Origin: Bacteroidota bacterium
GTDB lineage: Bacteria > Bacteroidota > Bacteroidia > Cytophagales > Cyclobacteriaceae
NCBI GenBank assembly: GCA_023393375.1
Contig: JAEWLI010000204.1
Span: 19,176 to 83,175, forward strand
DNA length: 64,000 nt
Reading direction: 5' to 3'
In this document: piece by piece, positions 18,087-26,632 of the stretch
Numbering within the stretch: position 1 is the stretch's first letter
Layout of the letters: each line of letters starts with the position of its first letter
Notes under the pieces: model-generated
What the model saw: only the letters and a program-made list of their open reading frames with translations
Told to the model about the DNA's origin: nothing
The model's database searches: none
Made by a program: the position numbers and the translations under genes

Positions 18087-20912
18087 TTATAATTTTAGTT
18101 TCAAAAAGTCGGCTGTATGATTATTCTCCATTCTGATCATTTCTTCAGGACGGCCTTCAAAAACAATATTTCCGCCATTCTCTCCACCTTCAGGACCCAT
18201 ATCTATGATCCAATCTGCACATTTGACCACTTCCATATTATGTTCAATTATAATGACACTATTGCCCTGATCGATTAAAGCATTAATTGCACCCAACAAT
18301 TTTTTGATATCATGAAAATGCAATCCAGTGGTGGGTTCGTCAAATATAAATAATATTTTATCGCTTGAAGCATTTCCTTTACCCAAAAAAGAAGCCAGTT
18401 TAACCCTTTGGGCCTCTCCCCCACTAAGTGAACTGGAGGATTGCCCCAAACGGACATATCCCAATCCTACATCATTTAAGGGCACGATTTTATTGATCAC
18501 AGGATTTTCTTTACTAAAAAACCGGATACTATCTTCAACGGTCAGGTTAAGAACTTCCGAAATATTTTTGTCATTATATTTTACTTCGAGAATTTCCTGT
18601 TTGAACCTATGACCTTTACAACCTTCGCAGGTGAGATAAATATCGGCCATAAACTGCATTTCAATTTTTACCACCCCTTCTCCCTGACAAATTTCACAAC
18701 GACCTCCATCTACATTAAAAGAAAAATGAGAAGGCTTATACCCACGACTCACTGAAAGAGGTTGATTGGCAAATAAAGTTCTGATGGCATCATAAGCTTT
18801 CACGTAGGTTACTGGATTCGAACGGGATGATTTACCTATAGGATTCTGATCCACAAATTCTATTTGTTTAATTTTTTTCAGATCTCCTCCAATCCGGTCA
18901 TATTTTCCTGTTGCATCTGCAATAGAACCAATTGCTTTACTCACTGCCGGAAACAAAATATTCCTTACCAGGGTAGATTTTCCTGAACCACTTACACCAG
19001 TTATTACTGTTAATGTATTTAGCGGAAATCTAACATTCAGGTTCTTCAGATTATTTTCACGTGCACCGGATATTTCAATATAATCCTTCCATGGCCTTCG
19101 ATTTTTAGGGATTGGAATGGAATCTTTACCATTTAGAAATAAAGCGGTGTGAGAAACCTCATTAAGTTGGATTTCATCAAATGTTCCCTGAAATACCAAT
19201 TCACCACCATGGGATCCAGCACCAGGCCCCAAATCAATGATCTGATCAGCAGCCATCATCATTTCTTCCTCGTGCTCCACCACTATCACAGAATTGCCGA
19301 TTTTCCTTAGATTTTCGAGGACTTCTATCAGCTTTCGGGTATCGCGGGGATGTAGACCGATGCTAGGTTCATCCAATATGTACATAGAGCCGACCAGGGC
19401 ACTTCCTAATGAAGTCGCCAGCTTGATCCGCTGAAATTCTCCACCAGACAAAGTACTCGCAAGCCGGTTCAGGGTAAGATAACCCAACCCAACCTTTTTC
19501 ATATATTCCAGCCTGCTGGTTATTTCCTTTAAGATTCTGCCAGCCACTTTGTGCCTATGCTCGTCCAACTGCAAATTGGCAAAAAACTCGGCAGTTTTAT
19601 CGATAGGCATTAATACCAGATCCGTAATCGATTTTTGCCCGATTTTTACATACGAAGCATCCTTCCTCAACCGCGAACCTTTACATTCCGGGCAGATAGT
19701 TCTGCCCCTGTACCTGGACAGCATGACCCTGTATTGTATTTTATGTAATTTACTTTCCAGGTGCCTGAAGAAATCATTGATCCCTTCAAAATATTCACAT
19801 CCATTCCACAGAATGTCTTTTTCTGCATCCGATAGATCGTAATATGCCCGATGAATGGGGAAATCAACGCGAATAGCATTTTTCTGTAAAGGGACCAGCC
19901 ATTGGCCCATGCTTTCACTTCTCCATGGTGCCACAGCACCATCATATACGGAGAGGCTTTTATCGGGAATGACCAGATCCTCGTCAATCCCCAACACTTT
20001 TCCAAACCCTTCACATGTTTTACAGGCACCATAAGGATTGTTGAAACTAAACAAATTAACCGAAGGTTCTTCAAAAGCCATCCCATCTTCTTCAAACCGG
20101 TCGTTGAAAATACGGGTCTCTATACCCATGATGTGCACTACGCACTGACCGTGACCTTCAAAGAATGCTGTTTGAACTGAGTCTGCCAAACGATATTGAT
20201 TATCTACATCACCCTGTTTAACAACAGCCCGGTCAATTAAGATTTGTATTTCATCGGGATTTACTCCTTTCAGTTCATCCAAATCTTCAAGGACTTCTTC
20301 TACAAAAAGAGGGGTATCCTTTACAACAATTCGTGTATAACCCTTACTGAGCAGGATTTTTAATTCATCTTCTATTTTTCTTCCATTGATAATAGCCAAT
20401 GGACTCAAAATCATTACCCTTTCCTCATCAGGAAAACTATTGATATAGTTGACAATGTCAGTAATGGTATCACGTTTAACCAGTTTTCCTGAAACAGGAG
20501 AAAAGGTTTGTCCTATCCTGGCAAAAAGCAATTTTAGGTAATCATAAATTTCAGTGGAAGTGCCTACTGTAGATCTTGGATTCCGGGTATTTACCTTTTG
20601 TTCGATGGCTATAGCTGGTGATATTCCCCTGATATATTCCACATCAGGTTTTTCCATTCTACCAAGAAATTGCCGGGCATAGGAGCTGAGACTTTCAACA
20701 TACATCCTCTGTCCTTCAGCAAATAATGTATCAAACGCCAATGATGATTTTCCCGACCCGGAGAGACCTGTGATGACCACAAGTTTGTTACGAGGAATCG
20801 CTAAAGATACATTTTTTAAATTATTGACTTTTGCCCCTTTGATTATGATAAAATTCTTAGGGTTTAGATTGTCTATATCTATTTCATTTGACGTCAGTTC
20901 CATCCCATTCAT
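18087..20912 (-). CDS. uvrA: Excinuclease ABC subunit A
   Basis: This full-length UvrA (941 residues) carries two ABC ATPase units. The first Walker A is [19 protein letters not shown] near residue 50 and the second [13 protein letters not shown] near 640. [12 protein letters not shown] and [12 protein letters not shown] are the two signature motifs. Zinc-finger CxxC pairs occur in [16 protein letters not shown] and [16 protein letters not shown]. It scans DNA for bulky lesions with UvrB in nucleotide excision repair. It is convergent with nrtR over a 40-base gap. uvrC lies 4 kb away on the same strand, but the two are not in one operon. Confidence 0.98.
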   Translation of the reverse strand: MNGMELTSNEIDIDNLNPKNFIIIKGAKVNNLKNVSLAIPRNKLVVITGLSGSGKSSLAFDTLFAEGQRMYVESLSSYARQFLGRMEKPDVEYIRGISPAIAIEQKVNTRNPRSTVGTSTEIYDYLKLLFARIGQTFSPVSGKLVKRDTITDIVNYINSFPDEERVMILSPLAIINGRKIEDELKILLSKGYTRIVVKDTPLFVEEVLEDLDELKGVNPDEIQILIDRAVVKQGDVDNQYRLADSVQTAFFEGHGQCVVHIMGIETRIFNDRFEEDGMAFEEPSVNLFSFNNPYGACKTCEGFGKVLGIDEDLVIPDKSLSVYDGAVAPWRSESMGQWLVPLQKNAIRVDFPIHRAYYDLSDAEKDILWNGCEYFEGINDFFRHLESKLHKIQYRVMLSRYRGRTICPECKGSRLRKDASYVKIGQKSITDLVLMPIDKTAEFFANLQLDEHRHKVAGRILKEITSRLEYMKKVGLGYLTLNRLASTLSGGEFQRIKLATSLGSALVGSMYILDEPSIGLHPRDTRKLIEVLENLRKIGNSVIVVEHEEEMMMAADQIIDLGPGAGSHGGELVFQGTFDEIQLNEVSHTALFLNGKDSIPIPKNRRPWKDYIEISGARENNLKNLNVRFPLNTLTVITGVSGSGKSTLVRNILFPAVSKAIGSIADATGKYDRIGGDLKKIKQIEFVDQNPIGKSSRSNPVTYVKAYDAIRTLFANQPLSVSRGYKPSHFSFNVDGGRCEICQGEGVVKIEMQFMADIYLTCEGCKGHRFKQEILEVKYNDKNISEVLNLTVEDSIRFFSKENPVINKIVPLNDVGLGYVRLGQSSSSLSGGEAQRVKLASFLGKGNASSDKILFIFDEPTTGLHFHDIKKLLGAINALIDQGNSVIIIEHNMEVVKCADWIIDMGPEGGENGGNIVFEGRPEEMIRMENNHTADFLKLKL

Positions 20913-21019
20913 AAGGGTGCAAAGTTAGTATAATTGCGCCAAATAATTAATCAGGAATCTGTAATGAAAAATGTGAATCTTACTTGTAGTGAGGCAATAC
21001 ATCTAAGATTAAAATATGA

Positions 21020-21050
21020 ATAGCAAGTGCCATTGGGAGGCTCTTGCTAT
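21020..21050 (-). terminator. Probable terminator of the tlpA-like/redoxin pair
   Basis: ATAGCAAG at 21020-21027 pairs with CTTGCTAT at 21043-21050, extended inward by GCC/GGC across one T-T mismatch. It lies about 20 bases past the redoxin stop codon and is followed on the minus strand by a T-rich stretch. Confidence 0.6.
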
Positions 21051-21070
21051 CAGATATATTGAATATTATC

Positions 21071-21679
21071 TTAACCTTTCCATTTAATCGTACAACCTAT
21101 GGTTTTCGTGGTTTTTACTTGTACTTCTTTGCCTGACAACAATTGATTCAAGGCATTCTCCACATATTTTTCATTGGCCAGGGACTTGTCTTTGTGGTTA
21201 TTGTCAATGGCTCCAATGTACATTACTTTGTATTTACCAGAAGCTTTATTCAGAATATATACCTGTGGTGTATGAGTAGCACCATATGATGTAGCCACAG
21301 TCTGGCTTTCATCCAGCAAATAGGGAAATTCAAACTTTTTTTCCTCCGCTCTTTTTTTCATCATTTCAAAAGAATCACCGGGGGATTTTCCCTGATCATT
21401 GGGATTAATGGCAATAACAGGATAACCTTTAGTGGCATATGTTTGATGAAGTTCATTGATCCGATCTTCATATAGTTTTGCATAGGGACATGTATTGCAG
21501 GTAAAAACCACAACAAATCCCTTTGCCTGAGGATAATCCACCAGGGATACCATTTTGCCATCTACTCCTTTTAGTTTAAAATCAGTGGCATTATCCCCTA
21601 CTTTATAGCCTTCAGTTTCTATAGTTGCACTAAGAAATATTGTGGCCATGAACAACGTAATCAACAGTCTTATTTTCAT
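21071..21679 (-). CDS. Exported AhpC/TSA-type thioredoxin-fold protein
   Basis: This 202-residue protein has a signal peptide (about 1-20) and a redoxin domain starting VGDNATDFKLKGVDGK. The redox motif is CNTCPYA near residue 61, preceded by VVVFT, with the cis-Pro loop in ATHTPQVYIL. It probably acts as a periplasmic thiol oxidoreductase or peroxiredoxin-like protein. It lies 12 bases after a TlpA-like gene, so the two are probably co-transcribed. Many Bacteroidetes carry such proteins without a known partner. Confidence 0.85.
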   Translation of the reverse strand: MKIRLLITLFMATIFLSATIETEGYKVGDNATDFKLKGVDGKMVSLVDYPQAKGFVVVFTCNTCPYAKLYEDRINELHQTYATKGYPVIAINPNDQGKSPGDSFEMMKKRAEEKKFEFPYLLDESQTVATSYGATHTPQVYILNKASGKYKVMYIGAIDNNHKDKSLANEKYVENALNQLLSGKEVQVKTTKTIGCTIKWKG

Positions 21680-21691
21680 ACGATTTGGGTT

Positions 21692-22168
21692 TTACTGTAC
21701 AAATTTTTTCAGTGTTGCCTGTAGTTCACCATCTTTAAACTCTTTCTCAAATAAATGCTTTTTTCCTGACAAATCCAAAATTAATGTGGCAGGAATTGCA
21801 CCTGACCATTCGGGATGAATTTTATCAATTATAGCGTTATAATCGGTTTCGTCTAATAATTTGACTTGTGTGGCGATTTTTTGTCGCAATAAAAATGGCT
21901 CAACTTTGCTTTGGAGATTTTCTACATCGTCGAGACTAATGAGAATGACCTCAAATCGGCTATCATTTTTATTAATTTCTTCAAATTGAGGCAATTCCTG
22001 AATACAGGGTTTACACCATGTGGCCCAAAAGTTAATAACCGTAATCTTATCTGGGTTTTCATTTAACAACTCCTGTAGTTCAGCGAATTTGATCACTTCA
22101 ACCTTTGAATGATTGCCATTTATGAACAGCAAAAATATCATCCCCAATATCCACTTCATAATAGTCAT
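21692..22168 (-). CDS. TlpA/ResA-like thioredoxin-family protein
   Basis: This 158-residue protein has an N-terminal hydrophobic segment (about 4-18) and a thioredoxin domain with the active-site stretch NFWATWCKPCIQELP (CxxC near residues 51-54). The cis-Pro region lies in GAIPATLILD. TlpA/ResA proteins reduce disulfides in the periplasm, for example in cytochrome c maturation. It is the first gene of a two-gene unit with the redoxin at 21071. Confidence 0.87.
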   Translation of the reverse strand: MTIMKWILGMIFLLFINGNHSKVEVIKFAELQELLNENPDKITVINFWATWCKPCIQELPQFEEINKNDSRFEVILISLDDVENLQSKVEPFLLRQKIATQVKLLDETDYNAIIDKIHPEWSGAIPATLILDLSGKKHLFEKEFKDGELQATLKKFVQ

Positions 22169-22321
22169 TTATTTAAAATTATACTTTTTCAAGAATGATG
22201 ATTTAAGTGAAATTATCCGGACTGGGTAGTATACTAAATTGCTAAACCAAAAATTTTAAGTTTACGCCAAGTTTAAATTATAGTTATATTGTTGTTAACC
22301 AATTCATTCAGAGGCATTAAT

Positions 22322-22350
22322 TTTTACGTATCTTACGATTATACGTAAAA
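22322..22350. repeat. Perfect inverted repeat with 10-base arms
   Basis: TTTTACGTAT at 22322-22331 pairs exactly with ATACGTAAAA at 22341-22350 around a 9-base spacer. No T run follows, so it resembles an operator more than a terminator. It lies about 155 bases upstream of the TlpA-like gene. Confidence 0.6.
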
Positions 22351-22467
22351 GAACAAATAATGTTTTGCATTGATATGGGTGTAAGGTTTGGGTAAAATTA
22401 TATCACTTTTTGATGTGCTAAAAAGTTTAGTTTATACAAAAAAAAGATTTCTAAATGTCAATACAAT

Positions 22468-22496
22468 TTATCCACATTTTTCAATAGTTATCCACA
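22468..22496 (+). other. Pair of perfect DnaA boxes (TTATCCACA)
   Basis: TTATCCACA occurs at 22468-22476 and 22488-22496 in the same orientation, 20 bases apart (two helical turns). A TTATCAACA near-match lies on the opposite strand at 22566-22574. Such spacing is typical of origins and of DnaA-regulated promoters. Confidence 0.65.
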
Positions 22497-22916
22497 CCGC
22501 TCCTTGATTGCACCATAACTACTTGATTATCAGCCTGTTGTATACCAACATTTGAATTTTATAAATGTTGATAACTCAAGTGAAATTTTCAAAACCACAA
22601 TATCGCATAATATTTTGCCTGAATTGAACGAAATAATAATGCTTTTTCCTTGGAAAAACAAAAGTGGGATTTGATCAGAAACTTTATCAAATCCTACAAT
22701 TTAGTCCGATTCAATATGAAATCTTTTATCATTAAACAAGATTTGTATATTATCCTTTAAAGAAATTCCGGATAATAACATTCTCCATGTTAGCAGTCTG
22801 AAACAGAAAACGACAATCACTACTATGTTAAAAAGAGAGTTCAGCCATGAATGGATTTTTCACAGGAGACACTGGACAACTGTGCAATCTTAAAGGAGGG
22901 ATTACTAGTTATAAAA

Positions 22917-24449
22917 TCAGGATGGGTTATAAAACCTATAATGAATGTATAGTTTATTGGTACTTAAAATGTGAAGTATTGTATGCCAAAGCTTTTCATA
23001 AGGAATTACCTCCAATTCGCTTTTAAGATCAAATGGTATATTGGCTTTTTTAAGTTTACGGAAATAATTTGACCCTTTCTCCAATATCAATTCATAATTA
23101 AACTCTTTTTCGGTAACAATAGCAAGCATTCTTAAAAAAATGCTGTTTCTATAGTTATGCCGCTTGTCTAGATGTATAGAACTATACTTTCCTAGTTCTT
23201 TCACCCGGTTTTTTACATCATTGACCATGCCTTCACGCAAGAAGTAAAGATATTGGATGATTAGCGTAGCCACGTTAAATCCGGCATATTCCTTTGGATA
23301 TTGAGGGATTTTATTTGTAAATTCCTGAGTATCAAAGCCCCATTTTAATAATTTCGATTCATTGAAGAATAATAAATAAGCCCTATATATTTGCCACCTC
23401 GAGGAAATTTCTTCAGATAATTGATTGAAATTTTTATTGGTTCTTACCTGTCTGAAGATTTCTTCTGCTTTCTTATATTTCTCACCTGCCAATAGCAACA
23501 AAAAATAATATTCCAAAAATCCAAACCATTCATCACTACCACTTTTAAAATTTTTTATTTGCTTTTGCGCATACTTCTCCCCATTGGGCACATCTTTTAG
23601 GAAAAAGAATGAATACATCTTAATAAATGACAACTCCTGTTTATCCAGGTCTACGATTACCTCATCATTGGCTTTTTGCAGGTATTCCTTTTCAAGGAAA
23701 TTACACAATTGAATGTTCTCGTTAAATTTGAGGTTGAGCCGATTGTAGGTGAGTTGTAATTTTTTAGCTAATACATCGAGTTTGTTGCTGCTAAATTTTT
23801 TTGACTTTGATTCGATGGTCTGAATGTAGGAGGGTATTTTGTCGATAACCTTACCTTGAGAACTGGCAGATTTATTAATATAAACAAGGGCTTCAAAATA
23901 CAGTTCCTCACATTCCATGATGGCATCCCTGAACAACTTTAGGTGACTGATTTCCTCATTTAATTCATGGAATGTTGTGCTTTTTCCTTCCTTTGCAAAT
24001 TCATTTCTCAACAGTACCAATCCATCAATGGCAATATCAATAAATTCGAATTCCTTTGCCGTTTTAACTAATTGTGGCAATCTCCTTACTGCCAAATCGC
24101 CTACATTCTCTTCAATCAGTATTTTACATTGATGAAGGATGTGTAAACACTCATATTCTGTACGCTGATAATGAGTATAGGTTTCTTTTTCATAATCAAG
24201 AAAATAAAGATGGTTCAATAATTTTTGCTTAAGCTTGCCCTTGGTATTTCGGTAGTTCCTGTTTCCCGGATCGGTATTGAACATTCCTTTGGCAGCGTCT
24301 TCATCAGTAAGGAATTTCCCATTCACAATAGCTTCGAATAAAAGATTGTCTTTTGAAACTTCTTTTTTTCGAAAGTTAAGGTTTACCAATTTCAAACTTC
24401 TCTGCCCCTTTTTTTTTGTAATTTCTATCAACTTAAGAATTTCTTCCAT
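22917..24449 (-). CDS. Large helical protein of unknown function
   Basis: This 510-residue protein is unrecognised. There is no signal peptide or membrane segment, so it is probably cytoplasmic. It is rich in Lys, Glu, Leu and aromatic residues and appears almost wholly alpha-helical. Helix pairs such as EKYKKAEEIFRQVRTNKNF and KDVPNGEKYAQKQIKNF are reminiscent of divergent TPR-type solenoids. The N-terminal region (LFEAIVNGKFLTDEDAAKGMF) is the most motif-like part. It stands alone, with AT-rich gaps of 748 and 360 bases on either side. A scaffold or protein-binding role is only a guess. Confidence 0.8.
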   Translation of the reverse strand: MEEILKLIEITKKKGQRSLKLVNLNFRKKEVSKDNLLFEAIVNGKFLTDEDAAKGMFNTDPGNRNYRNTKGKLKQKLLNHLYFLDYEKETYTHYQRTEYECLHILHQCKILIEENVGDLAVRRLPQLVKTAKEFEFIDIAIDGLVLLRNEFAKEGKSTTFHELNEEISHLKLFRDAIMECEELYFEALVYINKSASSQGKVIDKIPSYIQTIESKSKKFSSNKLDVLAKKLQLTYNRLNLKFNENIQLCNFLEKEYLQKANDEVIVDLDKQELSFIKMYSFFFLKDVPNGEKYAQKQIKNFKSGSDEWFGFLEYYFLLLLAGEKYKKAEEIFRQVRTNKNFNQLSEEISSRWQIYRAYLLFFNESKLLKWGFDTQEFTNKIPQYPKEYAGFNVATLIIQYLYFLREGMVNDVKNRVKELGKYSSIHLDKRHNYRNSIFLRMLAIVTEKEFNYELILEKGSNYFRKLKKANIPFDLKSELEVIPYEKLWHTILHILSTNKLYIHYRFYNPS

Positions 24450-24809
24450 CCGACACCACTTTTGTCTTGATATTGAACCTAAATATTTATCCTATTATTG
24501 GTTTACTAGTTACAATTATTACACACACCCTAATAAACAGTTTCCCCACAATCTGTAATAGACTTATAAATAAGCCGGTTAAGTATAAGTAATAAAAACA
24601 GCGGTTTCCTTTAATTGATATTATGTTGCCACACAATTACATACATAATAAGCCTCAAAGTAACGCTTTATTAAGAATAAATAAAATTTTTTAAAGTGAT
24701 TTTTTTAAATAGAGGGGATAATATTTACAAATTTTAAAATATTTGATAATTTGTGGCATGACTTCCCGAAAAAAATCAAATTTCTAGTGATGCCACCTAA
24801 GGCTTATTT
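24450..24809. other. 360-base AT-rich intergenic region
   Basis: No gene, RNA or repeat was recognised. It should hold the promoter of the minus-strand orphan gene at 22917-24449 and the terminator of uvrC, but no clear hairpin was found. Confidence 0.5.
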
Positions 24810-26612
24810 CTATTTTTCAACTTTTCTTAGACCTTCCAATACTGTCTTTGCTTTATCCTTTCCAATTAGCAATTTGACGTCATCGAATTTTGCATTTTTA
24901 ATATTATTCACTGAATGAAAATGACCAAGGAGTTTATCTATGGTTTTTTTGCCAATGCCTTTGATTGTGTCAAGTTCTGTAGAAAAAGAAGTTTTATTTC
25001 GTTTCTGTCTATGAAAAGTGATGGCAAAACGATGAGCCTCATCACGTATCCTTTGTATCAACTTTAAGGATTCTGACTTTTTATTGATATGCAACGGGAA
25101 AGGGTCATCGGGAAAGTATATTTCCTCCAATTTTTTGGCAATCCCCACGATCGGTATTTTACCATACAAACCCAATTCTTTCAATGCATCAACTGAAGCT
25201 CCCAATTGACCTTTTCCACCATCAATCACAATAAGGTTTGGCAAAGGTTCATTTTCCTGTACAACTCTAAAATATCTTCTGTATACAATTTCTTGCATTG
25301 ATGCAAAATCATTAGCCCCAACTACTGTCTTTATATTAAACTTGCGGTAATCAGACTTTGAAGGTTTAGCATTTTTAAAACAAACCATAGAGGCTACAGG
25401 ATGGGTACCTTGTAAATTGGAATTGTCAAAACATTCAATATGCATGGGAAGTTCTTTCAATCGCAGGTCTCGTTGAATGGTTTTTAAAACCCTTTGCTCT
25501 TTGGGTTCTTTTTCAAGTTCTTGCTTCTGTCGTTCCATTTTATAGAAAATCGCGTTTTTTACTGATAGTTCTACGAGTTTCTTTTTATCCCCAATTTTAG
25601 GAACGAGTATTTCAGGTTTTTCAACAAATATTTCGACAGGTATATTCACCAACACTTCGCTGGTCTGGCTAAGATGTTTTTCACGAAAATCCAGGATTAT
25701 TAAAGCCAAAATATCACTATCTGTTTCATTCAGCTTTTTTTTGACTTCAATTGTTTCAGCTATCACAATCGCTCCATCTTTTATATGCAGGTAATTAACG
25801 AAAGCTGATTTTTCGTCAGACACTATGGCAAATGCATCAATATTGGTGATTTTTGGATTTACAATAACCGACTTCACCTGAAATTTATCAATGGTTTCAA
25901 GTTTTTCTTTATAATCCTGAGCACGCTCAAAATTCATATGGTCAGAGGCTGCAAGCATTTCATCCTTAAAATGATTCTTTACAATGTTTATATTACCTTT
26001 TAGGATATTGATAGCTTGTGTTACATCATTGTTATAATCCTCTTCTGATTGTCTGTTTTCACAAGGCCCCTTACATTTTCCAATATGGAACTCCAGGCAA
26101 ACACTGAATTTGCCTTTTTGGACATTCTCAGGACTCAGGTTATACCGGCATGTTCTGATAAAATACAAACTCCTGAACAAGTCCAAAATGTTGTGCATTG
26201 CTCTGACACTAGCATATGGGCCATAATAAGTTCCTATATCCGGAACTTTCTGTCGGGTAGCGTAAATTCTGGGAAATCGTTCGTTGGTTACACAAATGTA
26301 AGGGAAGGTTTTGTCATCTTTTAAATTAATATTGTATTTGGGCTGATTATTTTTGATCAGGTTATTTTCGAGAAGTAGCGCATCAAATTCAGAATTTACT
26401 ATAGTGAATTCGATACTACAAATTTCTGAAACAAGTTTTCTAGTTTTCCTGTCGGTATGGGTACGATTATTGAAATAGCTGCTGACCCTTTTTTTGATGC
26501 TTTTGGCTTTACCTACATATATTAGTGCTTTCTCTTGAGAAAAGAATTTATACACACCTGGTTTGTCTGGCAACTGACTAATCTGTTCGGGAGAATAAAC
26601 CGGAAAATCCAT
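24810..26612 (-). CDS. uvrC: Excinuclease ABC subunit C
   Basis: This 600-residue protein is of the standard UvrC length. The N-terminal GIY-YIG nuclease (PGVYKFFS and ALIYVGKAKSIKKRVSSYF, residues about 15-48) makes the 3' incision. A UVR domain near residues 200-240 (NFERAQDYKEKLETI) contacts UvrB. The RNase H-like UvrC domain (IDGGKGQLGASVDAL) makes the 5' incision, and the C-terminal helix-hairpin-helix pair includes IKGIGKKTIDKLL. It ends an apparent minus-strand run behind the PBP gene, 20 bases away, with which it may be co-transcribed. Confidence 0.97.
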   Translation of the reverse strand: MDFPVYSPEQISQLPDKPGVYKFFSQEKALIYVGKAKSIKKRVSSYFNNRTHTDRKTRKLVSEICSIEFTIVNSEFDALLLENNLIKNNQPKYNINLKDDKTFPYICVTNERFPRIYATRQKVPDIGTYYGPYASVRAMHNILDLFRSLYFIRTCRYNLSPENVQKGKFSVCLEFHIGKCKGPCENRQSEEDYNNDVTQAINILKGNINIVKNHFKDEMLAASDHMNFERAQDYKEKLETIDKFQVKSVIVNPKITNIDAFAIVSDEKSAFVNYLHIKDGAIVIAETIEVKKKLNETDSDILALIILDFREKHLSQTSEVLVNIPVEIFVEKPEILVPKIGDKKKLVELSVKNAIFYKMERQKQELEKEPKEQRVLKTIQRDLRLKELPMHIECFDNSNLQGTHPVASMVCFKNAKPSKSDYRKFNIKTVVGANDFASMQEIVYRRYFRVVQENEPLPNLIVIDGGKGQLGASVDALKELGLYGKIPIVGIAKKLEEIYFPDDPFPLHINKKSESLKLIQRIRDEAHRFAITFHRQKRNKTSFSTELDTIKGIGKKTIDKLLGHFHSVNNIKNAKFDDVKLLIGKDKAKTVLEGLRKVEK

Positions 26613-26632
26613 ACAAAAACTCCTTTACACTA

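Larger units (their letters stand above)
22169..22916. other. 748-base AT-rich intergenic region with DnaA boxes
   Basis: This gap between two minus-strand genes holds a long inverted repeat, two perfect DnaA boxes and a near-match on the other strand. It lacks a convincing gene. Short ORFs near 22825-22917 have no supporting features. It is a candidate replication origin or a DnaA-controlled regulatory region. Confidence 0.5.

Noticed and set aside
18795..18825. tRNA T-loop-like bases (GGATTCGAACG)
   Set aside because: They lie inside the uvrA coding sequence and no acceptor or anticodon stem can be built around them.
22825..22950. Two short plus-strand ORFs and an AAAGGAGGG stretch
   Set aside because: The ORFs are only 22 and 33 codons, overlap each other, and the Shine-Dalgarno-like bases are not placed before a start codon.
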